In this document: positions 46,157 through 59,345 of the stretch, piece after piece | Position numbering within the stretch: the first letter of the stretch is position 1 | Layout of the letters: every line of letters starts with the position of its first letter | Source of the DNA: Arachis hypogaea | Taxonomy: Eukaryota; Streptophyta; Magnoliopsida; Fabales; Fabaceae | Length of the DNA: 64,000 nucleotides | Direction: 5' to 3' | Assembly: GCF_003086295.3 (NCBI RefSeq) | Contig: NC_092050.1 | Location: forward strand, 148,744,699-148,808,698 | The notes under the pieces: generated by a model | What the model saw: only the letters and a program-made list of their open reading frames with translations | What the model was told of the DNA's origin: nothing | Databases searched by the model: none | Position numbers and translations under genes: made by a program

Positions 46157-47517
46157 GGTCTTTTTATTGATATATTCATGAAAAATTTTTTATTTTTTAT
46201 AATAAACACGGATGAAATTTTTTTTAAATTGCGTATTGTCAATTACAACCTTCACCCATAAAATGGAAATAGGCACCATTTTCTGCGAGGTGATCGCGAA
46301 ATAAGTGTTGACATAGTGACATCTGACACATGTTGTGTCAAGCTCACCAATCACGAAATGGAGCACTTTAAAACTGACACACACGAAGTGATATAGAATA
46401 TAGTGGATATGTCATAGTTTTTTGAATATCTGAGAACATACAACTTATTTATTAATCAACTACGATCATTAAAAAATAAAAAAATATCATTTATGTTAAA
46501 GTAATTTTTTAATTAAAATTAGTTTTACAATAAAATTGATTAACTTAAGATGATAAACCATTAACAACTCCTTTAATGTTATATTCGATTGATTGGTCAA
46601 GGGTCCTATCGAATTGTGATGTAATGAGGATTTTGAACCATCTAAAACTCGGTTTATTTCAGAAACTATTGTGTAGGAAAAGCCCCACGTACCACACATT
46701 GGTTGTTCAGATTAGTGCAACCTGAACTGGAACACAACAAAATTAATGATGGAGTTTAGTATTTATTATAAGCGTCAGGTAACAGACAGTGCACTTGACT
46801 GATAAATGTTATTTTTTCAAAGAAAAGTATTTTTTTTTTGTTTGAATTAAAATCTCAGCATAAATGTTAATCCTTGTTGTTAATGTATTTTTATCATTAT
46901 AATTATTGTCTTCAAAATTCAAACTCTATATATCAGCTTCTAAGATTTCAGCTAAATCATAGCATCCAATCTTCATACTTTTTTTCTCTCAATCTTAATT
47001 TCTTTTTCTCTACGCTAGTTACACTTTTAGTCCTACATGGGTCAACCATTTATAATAAAGTTGTATAATATAATAATATAAATTTGTACTATATAGTATT
47101 TTTTATTATCATTGAAAATTTGATTCCAAATAATAAAATTATATAATATAAAATTGTACTATTTAGTATTTTTTTCATTATCATTGATGATTTGATTTCA
47201 AATAATATAGTTATATAATGTAATAAAATTATATAATACCATTTCAGTCGTGGAATGGGCTAACTCGTGTGTGCCACCAGTGAGTTGGCCACTTTGTGTG
47301 CGACAGCCTTAAAGTGTTCTATTTTACGGCCAGTGAATTTGACATGGTGTGTGTCAGATGGCAGCACCTATTTTATGGTCACCTTACATGAAATGGTGTC
47401 TATTTTCATTTAGTGAGTGAAATTTGTGAATTGGCCATGTACAATTTAAAAAAAATGTTTATCCGTGCGTATTAGGAGAAATAAAAAAATTTTCATACAT
47501 ATATCAATAAAAAAGCC
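46157..47517. mobile_element. Foldback (MULE-like) element with about 260-bp inverted arms
   Basis: The left arm (46157 to about 46400) and right arm (about 47245-47517) are inverted. The ends read GGTCTTTTTATTGATATA and, on the other strand, GGCTTTTTTATTGATATA; further in, AATGGAAATAGGCACCATTT matches the complement of AAATGGTGTCTATTTTCATT. The flanks TAGTAAAGT (46148-46156) and TAATAAAAT (47518-47526) agree at 7 of 9 bases, a decayed 9-bp duplication. No transposase. A direct repeat of about 80 bp lies inside at 47060-47240. Confidence 0.7.
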
Positions 47518-47526
47518 TAATAAAAT

Positions 47527-47625
47527 TACATTCTAAACACGCAAGCAAATAAAAAAAAATTTAGTTAAGAGGTTTTGAGAACTTTAATTTTGTGAAAGAA
47601 AATTAATTTTTTCTTATTAATTCAC

Positions 47626-47692
<67 letters not shown>

Positions 47693-49500
47693 ATTATTTT
47701 AATATTACTTACAGTATTCATCTTTAGCAAAACCAATAAAAAAAGATATTACTAGAATCTTTTAATTATTGGCTAATTTTAGTGACGAAGTTTTTTAATT
47801 TAACAAATGATTAAAATAGTGACCAGATAAATTCTAATGCTAAAAGTGATGTCGTTGACGGTTAGCATCAAATTTTAAAATTTGTCACAAATTTTGTGAC
47901 AGAAAAATAGCAACAAATTATTTAACAATATTCGTCGTTTATTAGATATTGAAGTCATTATTTTTTAGCGACGGATTGAATCTGTAATAAATAAATAAAT
48001 AATAATTTTTTACTAGCGACGGATTACTTTTGTCTATAATAATTTTTTGACACAAAATATTTATTCTGTGATGGATAAAATTTGTCGGTAAGGACGGAAA
48101 AAAAATCATTTTTTAAAACTTTTTTTAGAAACTCCATCGATCCACCTCATTGAATATAAAAGAAAATAATCATTAATCAAAATCTAAAATATGTAGTTGG
48201 TGCTACATAATATACAATTTAACATTATCAATAACTTCCAATTCAAACATAGATATAAATGTGCAACATATCGAAATTAAATAATAACAACAAATACACC
48301 AATAATAAATTAGTTTTAGAAACCCCAACATAAAATTAAGAAAATGTATCAAACATAAAGTAAAAGCAAATAATAAACAATAAAATACTAATGCAATTAC
48401 TAAAATAAATTAGTTATTAAATAAAAGTGTTTTAATCAATATTAATTTTATAATCATTATTAATTTTATATTTCTTAATATTTCTATAAATTATAAAAAA
48501 ACGGTATTAAGAATAATAAAGAATAATAAATAACATCAACACAAGATTGGTCTAAATAATAAGCGATTTGATATTGCTTAAATAAGAAAATTACAAAATC
48601 GAGACTTTATTATAAATATAACTATCTCCATTATCGATAATGTCAGGGTGACATTAACTGAAATTATTTTTTATTTAATTTAATATCTATAATTTTATAT
48701 ATGTAATATTTATAATTACATATTTATCAAATTTAATATTATTTAATTATTTTAATGATAATTAATAAATATAAATAATGTAAAAAATTATTAAAAAATA
48801 TAAAATAAAATAAATTTAAATTAATTTAGACTGATTTTGTATTGTTTCTCAAATATGATTGTTATATTATTAAAAGATTTATCATAGACAAAATATTAGA
48901 TGAAGAAAACAAAATAAATATATAGCAAGAGATTGTGATTTGTACTTTGTGGTGGTTGGTTCCGTATTTAGGATTAGGGTTCCTTTTTCGTTGTCTCCTC
49001 TGTACCTATTGATTTGCAAACCATTATTTCTCGTACTCAAATCCACTTCTAGATGAATAAATATTCATACTTCATAAATTATGGCAAATAAATATTTAAA
49101 AACTGAAATTTAAAATCTCTTTATTTTTCTTTTTTTTTTTAGTGTCTATTTGGAAAATTAAAATCTTCTTAATTTCAAATATCAAACTTATTTTAAAAAA
49201 AATATATATTTAAATATTCCATTTATCTTCAAAAGTTTAAGAATCCTAATTATCAATTTCTCAATCTTGATCAGAACACCATCACATTGGAGTTGCATGG
49301 TGCCTCAATAGTGTATGTTCTCAAAGAAACAAAGGAACAGGAACCATTCGGTGCTAAAATTAGGGTGAAATAATCAATTCACGTGATACGTTAAAATTTA
49401 GGGTTTAGTAGGTGAAACACATCACAAAAATCAACATCATGGCCGAATTATTAAATAAAGACACCGATACAAACTACAATATATTATGCATCCTGTTGAT
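47527..49500. other. AT-rich spacer with (TA)n and CACTA-like words
   Basis: A (TA)n of about 58 bp is at 47630-47687. 47760-48110 has repeated GCGACGGATT words (47965, 48016) of the CACTA subterminal kind. No gene. Confidence 0.45.
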
Positions 49501-49514
49501 GTTGTTTATTTAGT

Positions 49515-49790
49515 ATTTTAGAAATATAATTATTCATATATCTCTTATCAGTTAAATTTTTAGTAGAAATAGTTTAATGATATGGTATTAAAATTTTTAT
49601 TATTATTGAACCAAAAAAAATTTAGCATAAGACAAATTAACAAACGGCTATACAAAAAATTATTCATACAAATCGGAAAAAAAACTTGCATAAAAAAATA
49701 TTAAAAATATAATTATTTATGTATCTCATTTTATTATATTAAATTTTTAAGAAAAATAATATTATTTTATATTAGAATAATCCGATAAAA
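49515..49790 (+). mobile_element. TRIM/SMART-like mini LTR element, fairly complete
   Basis: The first LTR (about 49517-49582) contains AGAAATATAATTATTCATAT and ends TTTAATGATA. TGGTATTAAAAT at 49583 is close to the TGGTATCAGAGC primer site. The internal part has TTTAGCATAAGACAAATTAA. The second LTR (about 49699-49775) repeats AAAATATAATTATTTATGTA and CTCATTTTATTATATTAAAT. The unit is about 255 bp. Confidence 0.65.
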
Positions 49791-50594
49791 TTTGTCTAGA
49801 AGGGATTTGGGAGATAATAATAATAAACACTTGATCTTTATTATCTAAGGGCCAACCAAGAATTTAAAAGTTGTCACAGGTGATTTGAGAAAACGATGGT
49901 TTTATTATTTGGCTCCATGAACTTGACAAAATTGTTATTGCTCGCTTTTGCGTGCACGCATTTCAAGGCATCCAACCAATCTTATCCAATCATATATGGA
50001 TTTTGTTTTTATATTTCATCCAATGGATTTTAATCTGTACTATTCTTTAGCTAGGGAAAAATTTTGTGTACTCTACTTCATTATTTATGTTAAAAAGCTT
50101 TTAGAATTTTTAATAGATTAAGCAAAGAAAGAAGGACGATATTAGGTTTGATATCACGTCGGATCCTAAACTAGAATCTTAGAATAATATGCTTATCGAT
50201 CTTTACATTTTATATGGTCCTCAGCTAATATATTTTTAGCTAACATACATTTACAAGTGATCCAATTAATAAATGTAAGATATATACTTTAATATGGTAC
50301 GTTTTTACATGCACGAAAATGATGAGATAGAAAATGACAACGTATTTACAATGATACTTTGACATTCAAGTCCCCCCAAAAAAAAATTATAATTAGGCTG
50401 TAATTTTTTTATATATACGTTTAAGAGGTTGTGTGATCTTTCAAATAAGGAAGAAACATCAAATTCGAAATTTGGTTAACAATGTCTCAATGTTATGTTT
50501 TCAGTTATTCGGGTCAAATTATGTTTGGACTAAACATGATGCGCTGCGTGCTTGGATCGTATTTACGTTCAGAATAACCATTAGAAAAGAAAAA

Positions 50595-50935
50595 AAAATT
50601 GACAAATAGGTCATTAACATTTTGATTCGCATACATTTAAGTCATCGAAAATTTGAAAATACATTTAAATTTCTGATCTTTTCAAAATCTAGACATATTG
50701 ATCTTTCATGTTCATTTGAGTCTGTCAAACTCAATAAAAAAATCAAACGTGACTCCTATTGTACTGACCTGATTGATACGGATGTACACGTGAGAGAGTT
50801 TTAAAATTGAACAAATTAGACTCAGAGATTTATATGTCCAGATTTTGAAGAGGTCAATAACTTAAATGTATTTTTAAATTCTAAAAAATTTAAATGTTCA
50901 CAGACCAAAAAATCACACATCAATTTATCCTTTTC
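50595..50935. repeat. Small foldback repeat related to MULE arms
   Basis: Left AAATACATTTAAATTTCTGA and TTTTCAAAATCTAGACATAT match the complement of the right part (TTGAAGAGGTCAATAACTTA, ATATGTCCAGATTTTGAAGA). The outer start GACAAATAGGTCATTAAC resembles the arm start of the 16907 element (GACAAATAGGTCCCTGAC), suggesting kinship. Confidence 0.5.
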
Positions 50936-51171
50936 TCTAACTATTATATTAAAATTAACTTTATTACGGTACAATTTAACTTCTAAAATTGAACCTAATT
51001 AAAGATAATGACCAGTTTAAGAGTGTCTCTCTTGGTCTGGATCACTTCTGACTAGATTATACCTAATCTATGTACAAAATTCTGCCTGATTTTTTACTAT
51101 AAGTTAGGGACATGTAATATTTGTGTAAAATATATACATTTTTAGTATAATTCTTATTTTTTGAACTTATA

Positions 51172-51600
51172 AACTGCAGTTGTTTACAAGTATGGGATAT
51201 TAAAACAAAAATATAGATAAATAAAATTATATTTGACAAATAAAATATGAACAGAAATATTGTGTCCAAAGATATTGAAATAGTATATTTTGTATTTATT
51301 TTGATAAAAAAGATATAAAGACACTAACAAAAGATACAATTTATTTTTATTTTTTTATTATTTTCGTTAATTTTTTACAAAATTATATTTTTTATTATTA
51401 TATATTTTTTAAAATTTTTTTGAATGAAAAAAAATAAAAATAAATTGAACTTTCATAATTTATATATTCTAATTTATTATTAAACAAAATACAAAAAATA
51501 TTAATTTTTATATCTTTATTATTTTTATTTTGTTTTTAATATTTTGTCTTGTGTTATTTTTACTTGATTGTCCAAATTTTTTATTAGTATCTCACTACCT
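51172..51600 (+). repeat. MITE-like repeat, copy 1
   Basis: Contains ATTGTGTCCAAAGATATTGA, then GATATAAAGACACTAACAAA and AAATTGAACTTTCATAATTT. The same series is found on the minus strand at 56960-57310. The type resembles short hAT-like elements of legumes (from memory). Confidence 0.5.
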
Positions 51601-52584
51601 TTCTTTCGGACCGTTATCAAATTAAAGTTCACCCATAATCTTCTCAAAAGCTAACTCAATTTAGAATCTAAATTAACACGTCTTGAACAAACTGAATCCT
51701 GAAAATGAATTAAGAAAGTGAAATTTGCCTCAGCCGAAGACTGAAAGAGCACATAAAATTGAATTTACGAGAATGAACAAGAAGACATATTGATATAGAT
51801 TTTTATATCTTAAAAAGTTCATTGTTTTTCATAAAATGATTAAATAACATTATCTGATTTAATTTCTCAAAGAAAGTCAAGAATAATAGATATAGTATAT
51901 AACAATGTCCTAATTGAACAAATTAAATTTAATTTTATATATATTGATCTTGACATCATATATATTAGTGTTGGCAGACAAGAAAAACGCAATATCTCAG
52001 TGAATTATGTAAACAAAACCTTCAATCATTCTCAGTGGAAAATTGATAGTTACAAATCCCCAAACTCCGTATATATCACCCGTCTTTGTATAATAATATT
52101 ATTTAGTTGTCTTGTCCTCTTATATATTATTTTAGAAACTAATGCCCACTTTCTCTACTTTAATTTGATTGCAACCATAAAATTAAACCATCATATTTTA
52201 ATTGTTATTAAAATATTTAAAGAGTGCTCGTTTTCTCACTAGCTTTCTTTTCTGGCCTCACATGTGTCAAAAGTGAATTTAAAGAGAAACAAAGTCAAAC
52301 AATTGAAGAATAATTACTTAAGCAAAACTTTTGTACTTATCTTTTTTGGCACTGACAAATCATTCACCTCTATCATTATACCTAAGCTAATACATATAAT
52401 TAACATATATTAAAGAAATTAAATAATGATGTGAAAAGCATATTAAGAGATCTAGCTGTTGTCAAATTCTGGTAAAAACTAATAGAAACCTATTGTAAAT
52501 AGTAAATAACTCAATTTTATATTTCTTTGTCATTTTAGTTTCTATTATTTAAAAACAAGTCTCCATAAAATACAATGACAAAAG

Positions 52585-52588
<4 letters not shown>

Positions 52589-52662
<74 letters not shown>

Positions 52663-52930
52663 TTTGCCTCCTCTTATTAATTTAATTTTTGAAAAAAAAA
52701 AGTTTTATGACATGATGTTAAAACTGTTATGATCGAAAAATTTAAATTTTATTTTTTATTATTTTTTTTAAAAATAATAGAAAAATAAAAAATATACAAA
52801 AATTCGTGTAAATTTAAAAAAAAATATTATGTAAAAATAAATGTTATAGATATAATTATCTATGCGGCTTCTCTTATAAACTTAAATTTTATGAAAAAAA
52901 TTAGTTATTTATTTAAATATAAGAATTTTT
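52589..52930 (+). mobile_element. TRIM/SMART-like mini LTR element with (TA)n expansion
   Basis: A (TA)n of about 70 bp (52589-52659) passes straight into the LTR word TTCATTTGCCTCCTCTTATT, so the repeat seems to have grown within the LTR. The LTR ends TTTTATGACA, followed by TGATGTTAAAAC. A second LTR starts TGTTATAGATATAATTATCT at about 52842. Confidence 0.6.
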
Positions 52931-52969
52931 AATTTTTTATTTTATATCATTATAAAAAAATTACTTTTT

Positions 52970-53500
52970 TGCCATTGACTGCGAAATTAGAAACATTTTT
53001 CTACCTCAATTTCGTAGTCACGCGAGCATAATTGAGAATGAATTTTTTGTTAAATAAAACAAATTTAGTCATTCATTGAAGGATCGATCATAAAGATCCA
53101 CAATGAGATGGACGAATTAATCTTACACTGATTTATTTAGCCTCATTTTTATTTGTTAATTTTTATTTACTCATTAATGTTAATATGATTTAATGTAGAT
53201 AAGTTGATTAAATAAGACATTTGTGGAACCGTCCAACTATGAAGTTGAAGGGAAGGCCAATATATATCCAATTATATTTGTTATATCAATTTTCATATGC
53301 TCCTTTTAATTGTATTAATTAATTTTCATGCTGTGTATATTCTTCCTCAATTATGCTAATAGTAGCTATGAATTTGGAATAAAATACGTTCTTCATAATC
53401 ACGCTAGTAATGGCTGCGAAATTGAGGTGAAAAAAAATTATTTTTTATTTTTGCAGACAATGAATATGACATTGAGAAATAATGCACAAAAGCATAAAAT
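52970..53500. repeat. Foldback repeat of unknown class
   Basis: CTACCTCAATTTCGTAGTCA (53001-53020) is inverted against GGCTGCGAAATTGAGGTGA (53412-53430); TTGCCATTGACTGCG on the left mirrors a diverged TGCAGACAATGAAT on the right. No ORF. Ends and duplication are unclear. Confidence 0.4.
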
Positions 53501-54302
53501 TTTTTAAAATAATGTAGAATAGAAAAAAATATTTGTTTAAATAAATAAAAAACCCATTTTTTGTAATGTGAATGTCTTCTTTAAATTCATTGAAAGGATC
53601 GCAAATCGTATCTTAAAACTCTTATTTTTAGTGAAAAGTTCACTTTAATTTCTCTGTATTCTTTTTAGATTTTACTAAATATCATTTTTAACTTAACTAA
53701 ATTGGCTTCTCTTTATACTTGCTTACGATGTAAGTGAGTGTGTCTTACAGTACTACGTGTTACGTACCAACACACAACAAATGAGAGAATATTAATATTC
53801 CAAAAGAAGATTTTAAATGAAATGAGAAAAAGCCAATGCTAGCTCACGTGCTAGATCACGTGTCTCACTGCCCTAGAGCTAAGATTCACAAGAGGGGCCT
53901 TATGCTGTTTGAGGTACAATCCAAAACATAAGACGACGAATAAAAATCGGAAACACTGATGGTAATTTTTAGTAATTTTGATCATTCTTTGATTCATATA
54001 AATATTAAATTATCTTTAAAAATAAATATTATTATTTTATATATATAAATTTTAAAATATATAAATATAAATTTATTATTTATTATATATTATTAATTTT
54101 ATAATTAAAATATGCTATATATCACTCTCACATTGTAATTGTAATTGTAATTGAAATTAAATTAAATTTTTTTCTCTAAAATTAAAAAATTTTTCTTACA
54201 AAATTTTACAGTTAAAATATGTCACATGTCACTCCCTCGTTGTAATTAAAATTAAATCTTTTTTTCTAAAATTAAAGAATTCTTTTTTTCTTTTTACTAA
54301 AT

Positions 54303-54680
54303 GTTTGTTTGGGCGCCATTATTTTGTTTAAAAAATATCTTTTTCAATGAAAAAAGATATATTTTTTTTAAACGTGTTTGGCAAATTTTTAGTAATAAAA
54401 GTAAAAGCACTAGAAAAATAAAAAAACATCTTTTTTGAAAAGCTGTAATTTACATCTTTTTTTAAAAGATCTTTTTTTCTTAGAAAAAAGATGTTTTTCA
54501 TGTAATAAATAAACAAAAAAGTACTTTTATATTGTTATACCCAAACATAATTGATAGATAAAAAGATCTTTTTGCACGAGATATCCAAACATAAAATTAC
54601 TTTTACTTCTCCATAAGATCTTTTAAAAAAAGATAACTAAAAATTTTTTTTTCTTAGAAGCTCAACCAAACAAGCCCTAA
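54303..54680. mobile_element. hAT-type MITE-like element
   Basis: Left end TGTTTGTTTGGGC and right end CCAAACAAGCCC are inverted, the common end of plant hAT-like MITEs. Inside are many AAAAGATCTTTTT words. Target duplication is not clear. Confidence 0.5.
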
Positions 54681-54945
54681 TTTTACAACCAAAATGTGTC
54701 ACATGTCACTCCATCATTGCAATTAAAATCAAATATTTTTCTTCAAAATTAAAGAGTTCTCTCACCCTCCCTCTTCCTTTCTCTATCTCTTTCATTCCTT
54801 CAACCACTCAATTTCTTTTATATATCATTATCAATGACTAATTACGAATTTGACAATCAAAAGGTGCAATATGACATTCTTTAATTAAATTAAAATATTG
54901 AAATTGAAATATATATATATATATATTATATTATATATATATATC

Positions 54946-55367
54946 TGTTATGTCTCAGTCCATTAAGTGTCAGAGGTCCATTTTACGGACTGACGATCCG
55001 ACAGGCATTCGACTCGCATATAAAGGTGAACCGCGCGTCACCTCACGCCTGGATGAAGACTTGGATATATAGCTGGCAGAAGCTTCCAGACAGATGGACC
55101 CGAGGCAAAAGTCCCATTCGAGTACAGAGTATAAATAGGGAGGGACCTACCCCTCTCCAAAGGTACGACACTCTTATTCTAATTAGCCGCCTCATTGTGC
55201 GGACACTGACATTAGTATCGAAGTGTCCTTGCAAGTGGCTCTACCCACCGACGAGCCAGACGAACCCTCTTCTCGTGGAGCTCGCACCCAGGTCCAGATT
55301 CCCCTCCTTCCAACCCGTTGCTCACAACTCATCCTCCATCAGATCCATCTCTCCTATGAGCAACCGA
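54946..55367 (+). repeat. Solo LTR or LTR fragment
   Basis: Much less AT-rich than its surroundings. Starts TGTTATGTCTCAGTCC at 54946 after a (TA)n tract and has a TATAAATA box at 55130-55137 followed by GGGAGGGACC, as in Ty3/gypsy LTRs. The right end is not a clear CA; the flank ATATC (54941-54945) has no exact copy on the right. It splits one unit of the surrounding tandem repeat. Confidence 0.6.
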
Positions 55368-55690
55368 ATATTATCTAATTTAATAACCAAATATGTTACA
55401 TGACACTCTCTTATTAAAATTAAGCGAAAATATTTTCCTCTAAAATTAATAAATTCCCTTCCTGAATTCTCTCATCTACTTCTCTTCATTTTTTTACTTC
55501 TCTCTACCATTTTCACTCTATATATAATTTATATTTTATATTAGTAATTTGATAAATCAAAATATATTATCCGATATTTTTTATTACAATTAAAATAAAT
55601 TTTTTCTTCTAAAATTAATAAACTCTCACTCTCATTCTTCATCTTTATCTTTCTCTCTCTTTTCTCTCATTCTCTATTTTTTCTACCTTT

Positions 55691-56849
55691 CTGTTCTACA
55701 GAAAATAAAATTAACCTAATAATATAATTCAAATAAAAAATATTATTGTTATTATATATATTTTTTTAGTTTTTTTATTTAGTTTTAAATTTTCACTGCT
55801 TATCTTTTTAATCTATATTTTCATTTCTCTTCTTTCAAAAATTTATTACATAAAATTTGAAAAAAATACGAATGTTATAATTAAAAGTTAGAATCAAAAT
55901 TTAATTGTTAAAAAAATTAATTGAGTTAATTTTATAACTATCAATATAATTTTTTTAAGTTAATATCTAATTATATTTTTATATAAATAGAGAAAAATAT
56001 TATTTATAAATAGCAAGTATAAAAATTAATTATTTTTATTTATACAACAGATTTAACATCTAATTAAATATAAAAGTATAGACGTTAAATTATTTCAAAT
56101 TTTAAATACTAAATATTAAAATTAATTATTAATAAAAAAATTAGATTTTTTTATATAAAAATAATAACTAAAAATCTTATTATTTGATTTTTTATCTACA
56201 AAGATTTTGGTCTTCTTAGCCAAAAAATAGACTACAATTTTAAAAAAAAAATTATATTTCCGTAATGTTATTACAGATAAAAATACTAGTTATATTAAAT
56301 TTATATATATAAAGTTTAATAATTGTAAATTTAAATGATATATTTTTTGTATATAAATATTTATAAATATAAATTATTACTAACTAAATAACAATTCAAA
56401 ATGATAATATTTACTCATCACGAGATATTATTGCTGAATAAAAATTATTGGAGGATTCTTCTCACTTGTCAGACACACGTGTAAAACTTAAAAATTATAA
56501 AATTAGTAAAACAATATATGAACAATGTTATAAAATTTATCATTTTTTATTAATATTTTAAAATTTAAATATTAAATTTTAAATTTTAATTCTAATTTTA
56601 TTAATATAAAAATAAAATATTAAATAAAATATTATCTAATAATAACTGGTAAAAACATGTCGATTTCTTAACCTTTTTCAAAAATTATTTTCTAATAAAA
56701 TGGTCCTTAATTCCATCTGATTAATTGTTAAGAAACGATGATGTCATTTCTTTTTATTTATGAAAAACTAAATTTTTAAAGATTAAAATAATAATATACT
56801 CTATATCTAATATATGTATTTACTTTTTCTTGGTGTTCTACCGAATTTT
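55691..56849. other. AT-rich spacer
   Basis: No gene recognised; 56275-56400 loosely resembles the AT-rich repeat of intron 8. Confidence 0.4.
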
Positions 56850-56864
56850 CAGATAGCGTTTATT

Positions 56865-57615
56865 TTTATAAATTGAAATTAAAATTGGAAATTAAAATTT
56901 ATTATTGTATTTAATAGTTAGACTGAAATTAAAGTTAGTTTGATTTTGATAATAAAATAAGATATTGAGAATAAGACTTATATAAAAGATAGAGACACAA
57001 AAATTAGTATTCTTATATTTTATTTGATAATAAATTAGAACAAATTATGAAAGTTTAATTTATTTTTATTTAAAAATTTGGAAAAAAATATAATTATGAA
57101 AAATTAATAAGAATAATAAAAAAAAGTAAAAAAATAAGTTGTATCTTTTGTTAATGTCTCTGTATTTTTTTTGTCAGGATGGATACAAAATACACTAATT
57201 TAATATCTTTGGACATAATGTGTCTGTTTATGTCTTATTTGTTAAATATAATTTTATGTTTTTGTATCTCTGTCTCTCATACCTGTAAATAAACGCAACT
57301 TACAATTTTAGTTTCGAATACAAAATTTTAGTCCTTTTAGTATCTCAAATAAATAGACACACCTAAAACTGAAATTTTTAAAGGTAGAAACTGACTTTAA
57401 TAATATTCTTAAAAATATTCTCATTTAACTTTTTAAATTTTAAATCTACTTATTATTAATTTTTATATTTATCTTAAATTAAACATAATATTAAAACATA
57501 ATTCAATCTAATATATTTTACACCAAATATAATATAAAAATTTAATTTAATCTCAATTTTCTAATTTTAATTTCAACCTCTCAATTTCAATTTCTTATTT
57601 TTCCAACACAACCTT
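56865..57615 (-). repeat. Two nested MITE-like repeats; inner one is copy 2 of the 51172 repeat
   Basis: The outer arms (GCGTTTATTTTTATAAATTG at 56865 and TCAATTTCTTATTTTTCCAA at about 57585) are inverted, with AAATTGAAATTAAAATTGGA mirrored by CTAATTTTAATTTCAACC. Between them 56960-57310 is a minus-strand copy of 51172-51600 (ACATTATGTCCAAAGATATT on the minus strand). Confidence 0.5.
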
Positions 57616-59214
57616 ACATATATAGGCATGCGCAGCTGCGACTTGTGAGGTAAAATATAGTATGGAAATTTTCATGATTAATTTTTATATATATAGCACA
57701 TATTGGATTGTTAACCTCTTGTCTTCTAGCCTGTATGCTCCATGCTAGGTTCATGAACACAGTCGAATTCAAGGTTTGCTATAAAATGCACATTCACAAT
57801 AATTCCAAATATGGAAGTAATTTTAATTTTTGTACACAATAGTAATTCGCATTATTTCACGAGCAAGTTAATATTTTGACTCTCAAATGATTCAATTTTT
57901 AATAAATGTAGATTTTCGAATAAAAAAATAATATTTTGATCTCTTAAATTTTTTGTCTGTACTTTTTAAATAATTATATAAATATTTTTTAATAAAATTA
58001 AATCAAATATATAAATAATTTTTTATTTATAAAAGGATATAATCCATGCTGTCATATTAAAATTATTTTTAAAACATCAAAAAATTATATTTTTTATAAA
58101 TTTAATTTTAATATACTAAAAGTATAAAATATTTTATATATCAATTACATTTATTTTGGATGATTTTTTATATTGTTAATATAAAAAGTAATTATTTTTA
58201 CTGATATAATGTTATGTAATTTAATGCACATTTAAAATTATTTTACATTCATAATTAATGCATCAAAATTAATTTTTTATTTTAAAGATTATTTGACCGA
58301 AAATAAAATTCTTTGACTAATTTAATTAAAATAATAATTCATTTTTGTACATATTGTACTATTATGTAACTTGGTTGGTTTGTTGATTATACATTTCCGT
58401 GTATGAATGAGATTTTAGTTTCTTCTTCTGAATCTTACAAAAATCTGACTACCACACCCCTGATAATAATAATAATAATAAGGAAAATAATTATTAAAAA
58501 TTAAAATTACTATTTATGAATTTATAAATGCAACAATCAGAAGAATTTGCAGACCAACTATCACCAAACCAAAAGTGATGGAAAATGACAGTTTGACACA
58601 CTAATTGCCAATAAGTAATAACAAAAGACATCCTTATCTTAAATCTATCTGCTTCTGTTTCATTTAGTATTTTTAATAACATATCATTGCGTGTCTTAAT
58701 TATTATATCAGAATTGAGACACAAAACAAATTAATAAGAAAAATAAAAAATGGCTAATGATGTAAGCGGAATTAAGTTATCGTAGGTTTTCAACATAAAA
58801 TTATCATAAAATATATATAATTAAAAATAACGGTTAAAATTATTAAATTATCATACATCACGGAGCACCTAAAACGTTTCCTATAAAATATTAGTTGTTG
58901 TTTTCAGTCATTTCATGGCAGCATCAAAAAATTAAACAAAATAAAATGAAACATTAATAATTAAAAAATTAAATGATGATAATGATATGAAACATGCATG
59001 GTAAATGGATAATATTACCTTTGCAAGTCCAAATTGGGGGAAATTTCATATTACTAACCTTTTAATAAGAATATCTATCCAAGTTCTAATTTTACACCCA
59101 ATTGCAAGATAACAAAAAATGTTGCTGTTATTGTTAAACCAGTCACGTTTATTTTGTATGTTTTTTCTTTGTTCAAAACTTAATTTATTAACTTCTGATT
59201 TATTTTTCATTTGC
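57616..59214. other. AT-rich spacer
   Basis: No gene or clear repeat recognised. Confidence 0.4.
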
Positions 59215-59345
59215 TGTTGCTGTTTTTACATTTTTTTTATTTTTTCGAGATATAACAAGAATCGAATTCTATATTTTTTATTATAGAAATTTTGATATTG
59301 TTTCAAAAATTTAAGATGATAAAAGGAGATTATCTTTAAAGGTTA
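59215..59345 (-). repeat. TRIM/SMART-like fragment
   Basis: On the minus strand: an LTR end, AACAATATCAAAATTTCTAT in the primer-site place, then the internal box GAATTCGATTCTTGTTA. Confidence 0.45.

Larger units (their letters stand above)
54094..55690. repeat. Degenerate tandem repeat, interrupted by two insertions
   Basis: A unit with AAATATGTCACATGTCACTC, then AATTAAAATTAAAT and TTCTAAAATTAA, then a CT-rich stretch, recurs at about 54107, 54213, 54690, 54856, 55384 and 55556. Spacing is irregular because of the MITE-like insert (54303-54680) and the LTR (54946-55367). Confidence 0.6.

Noticed and set aside
55026..55403. 125-residue plus-strand ORF
   Set aside because: It lies in an LTR next to its TATA box and has no known domain; open only because the LTR is GC-richer.
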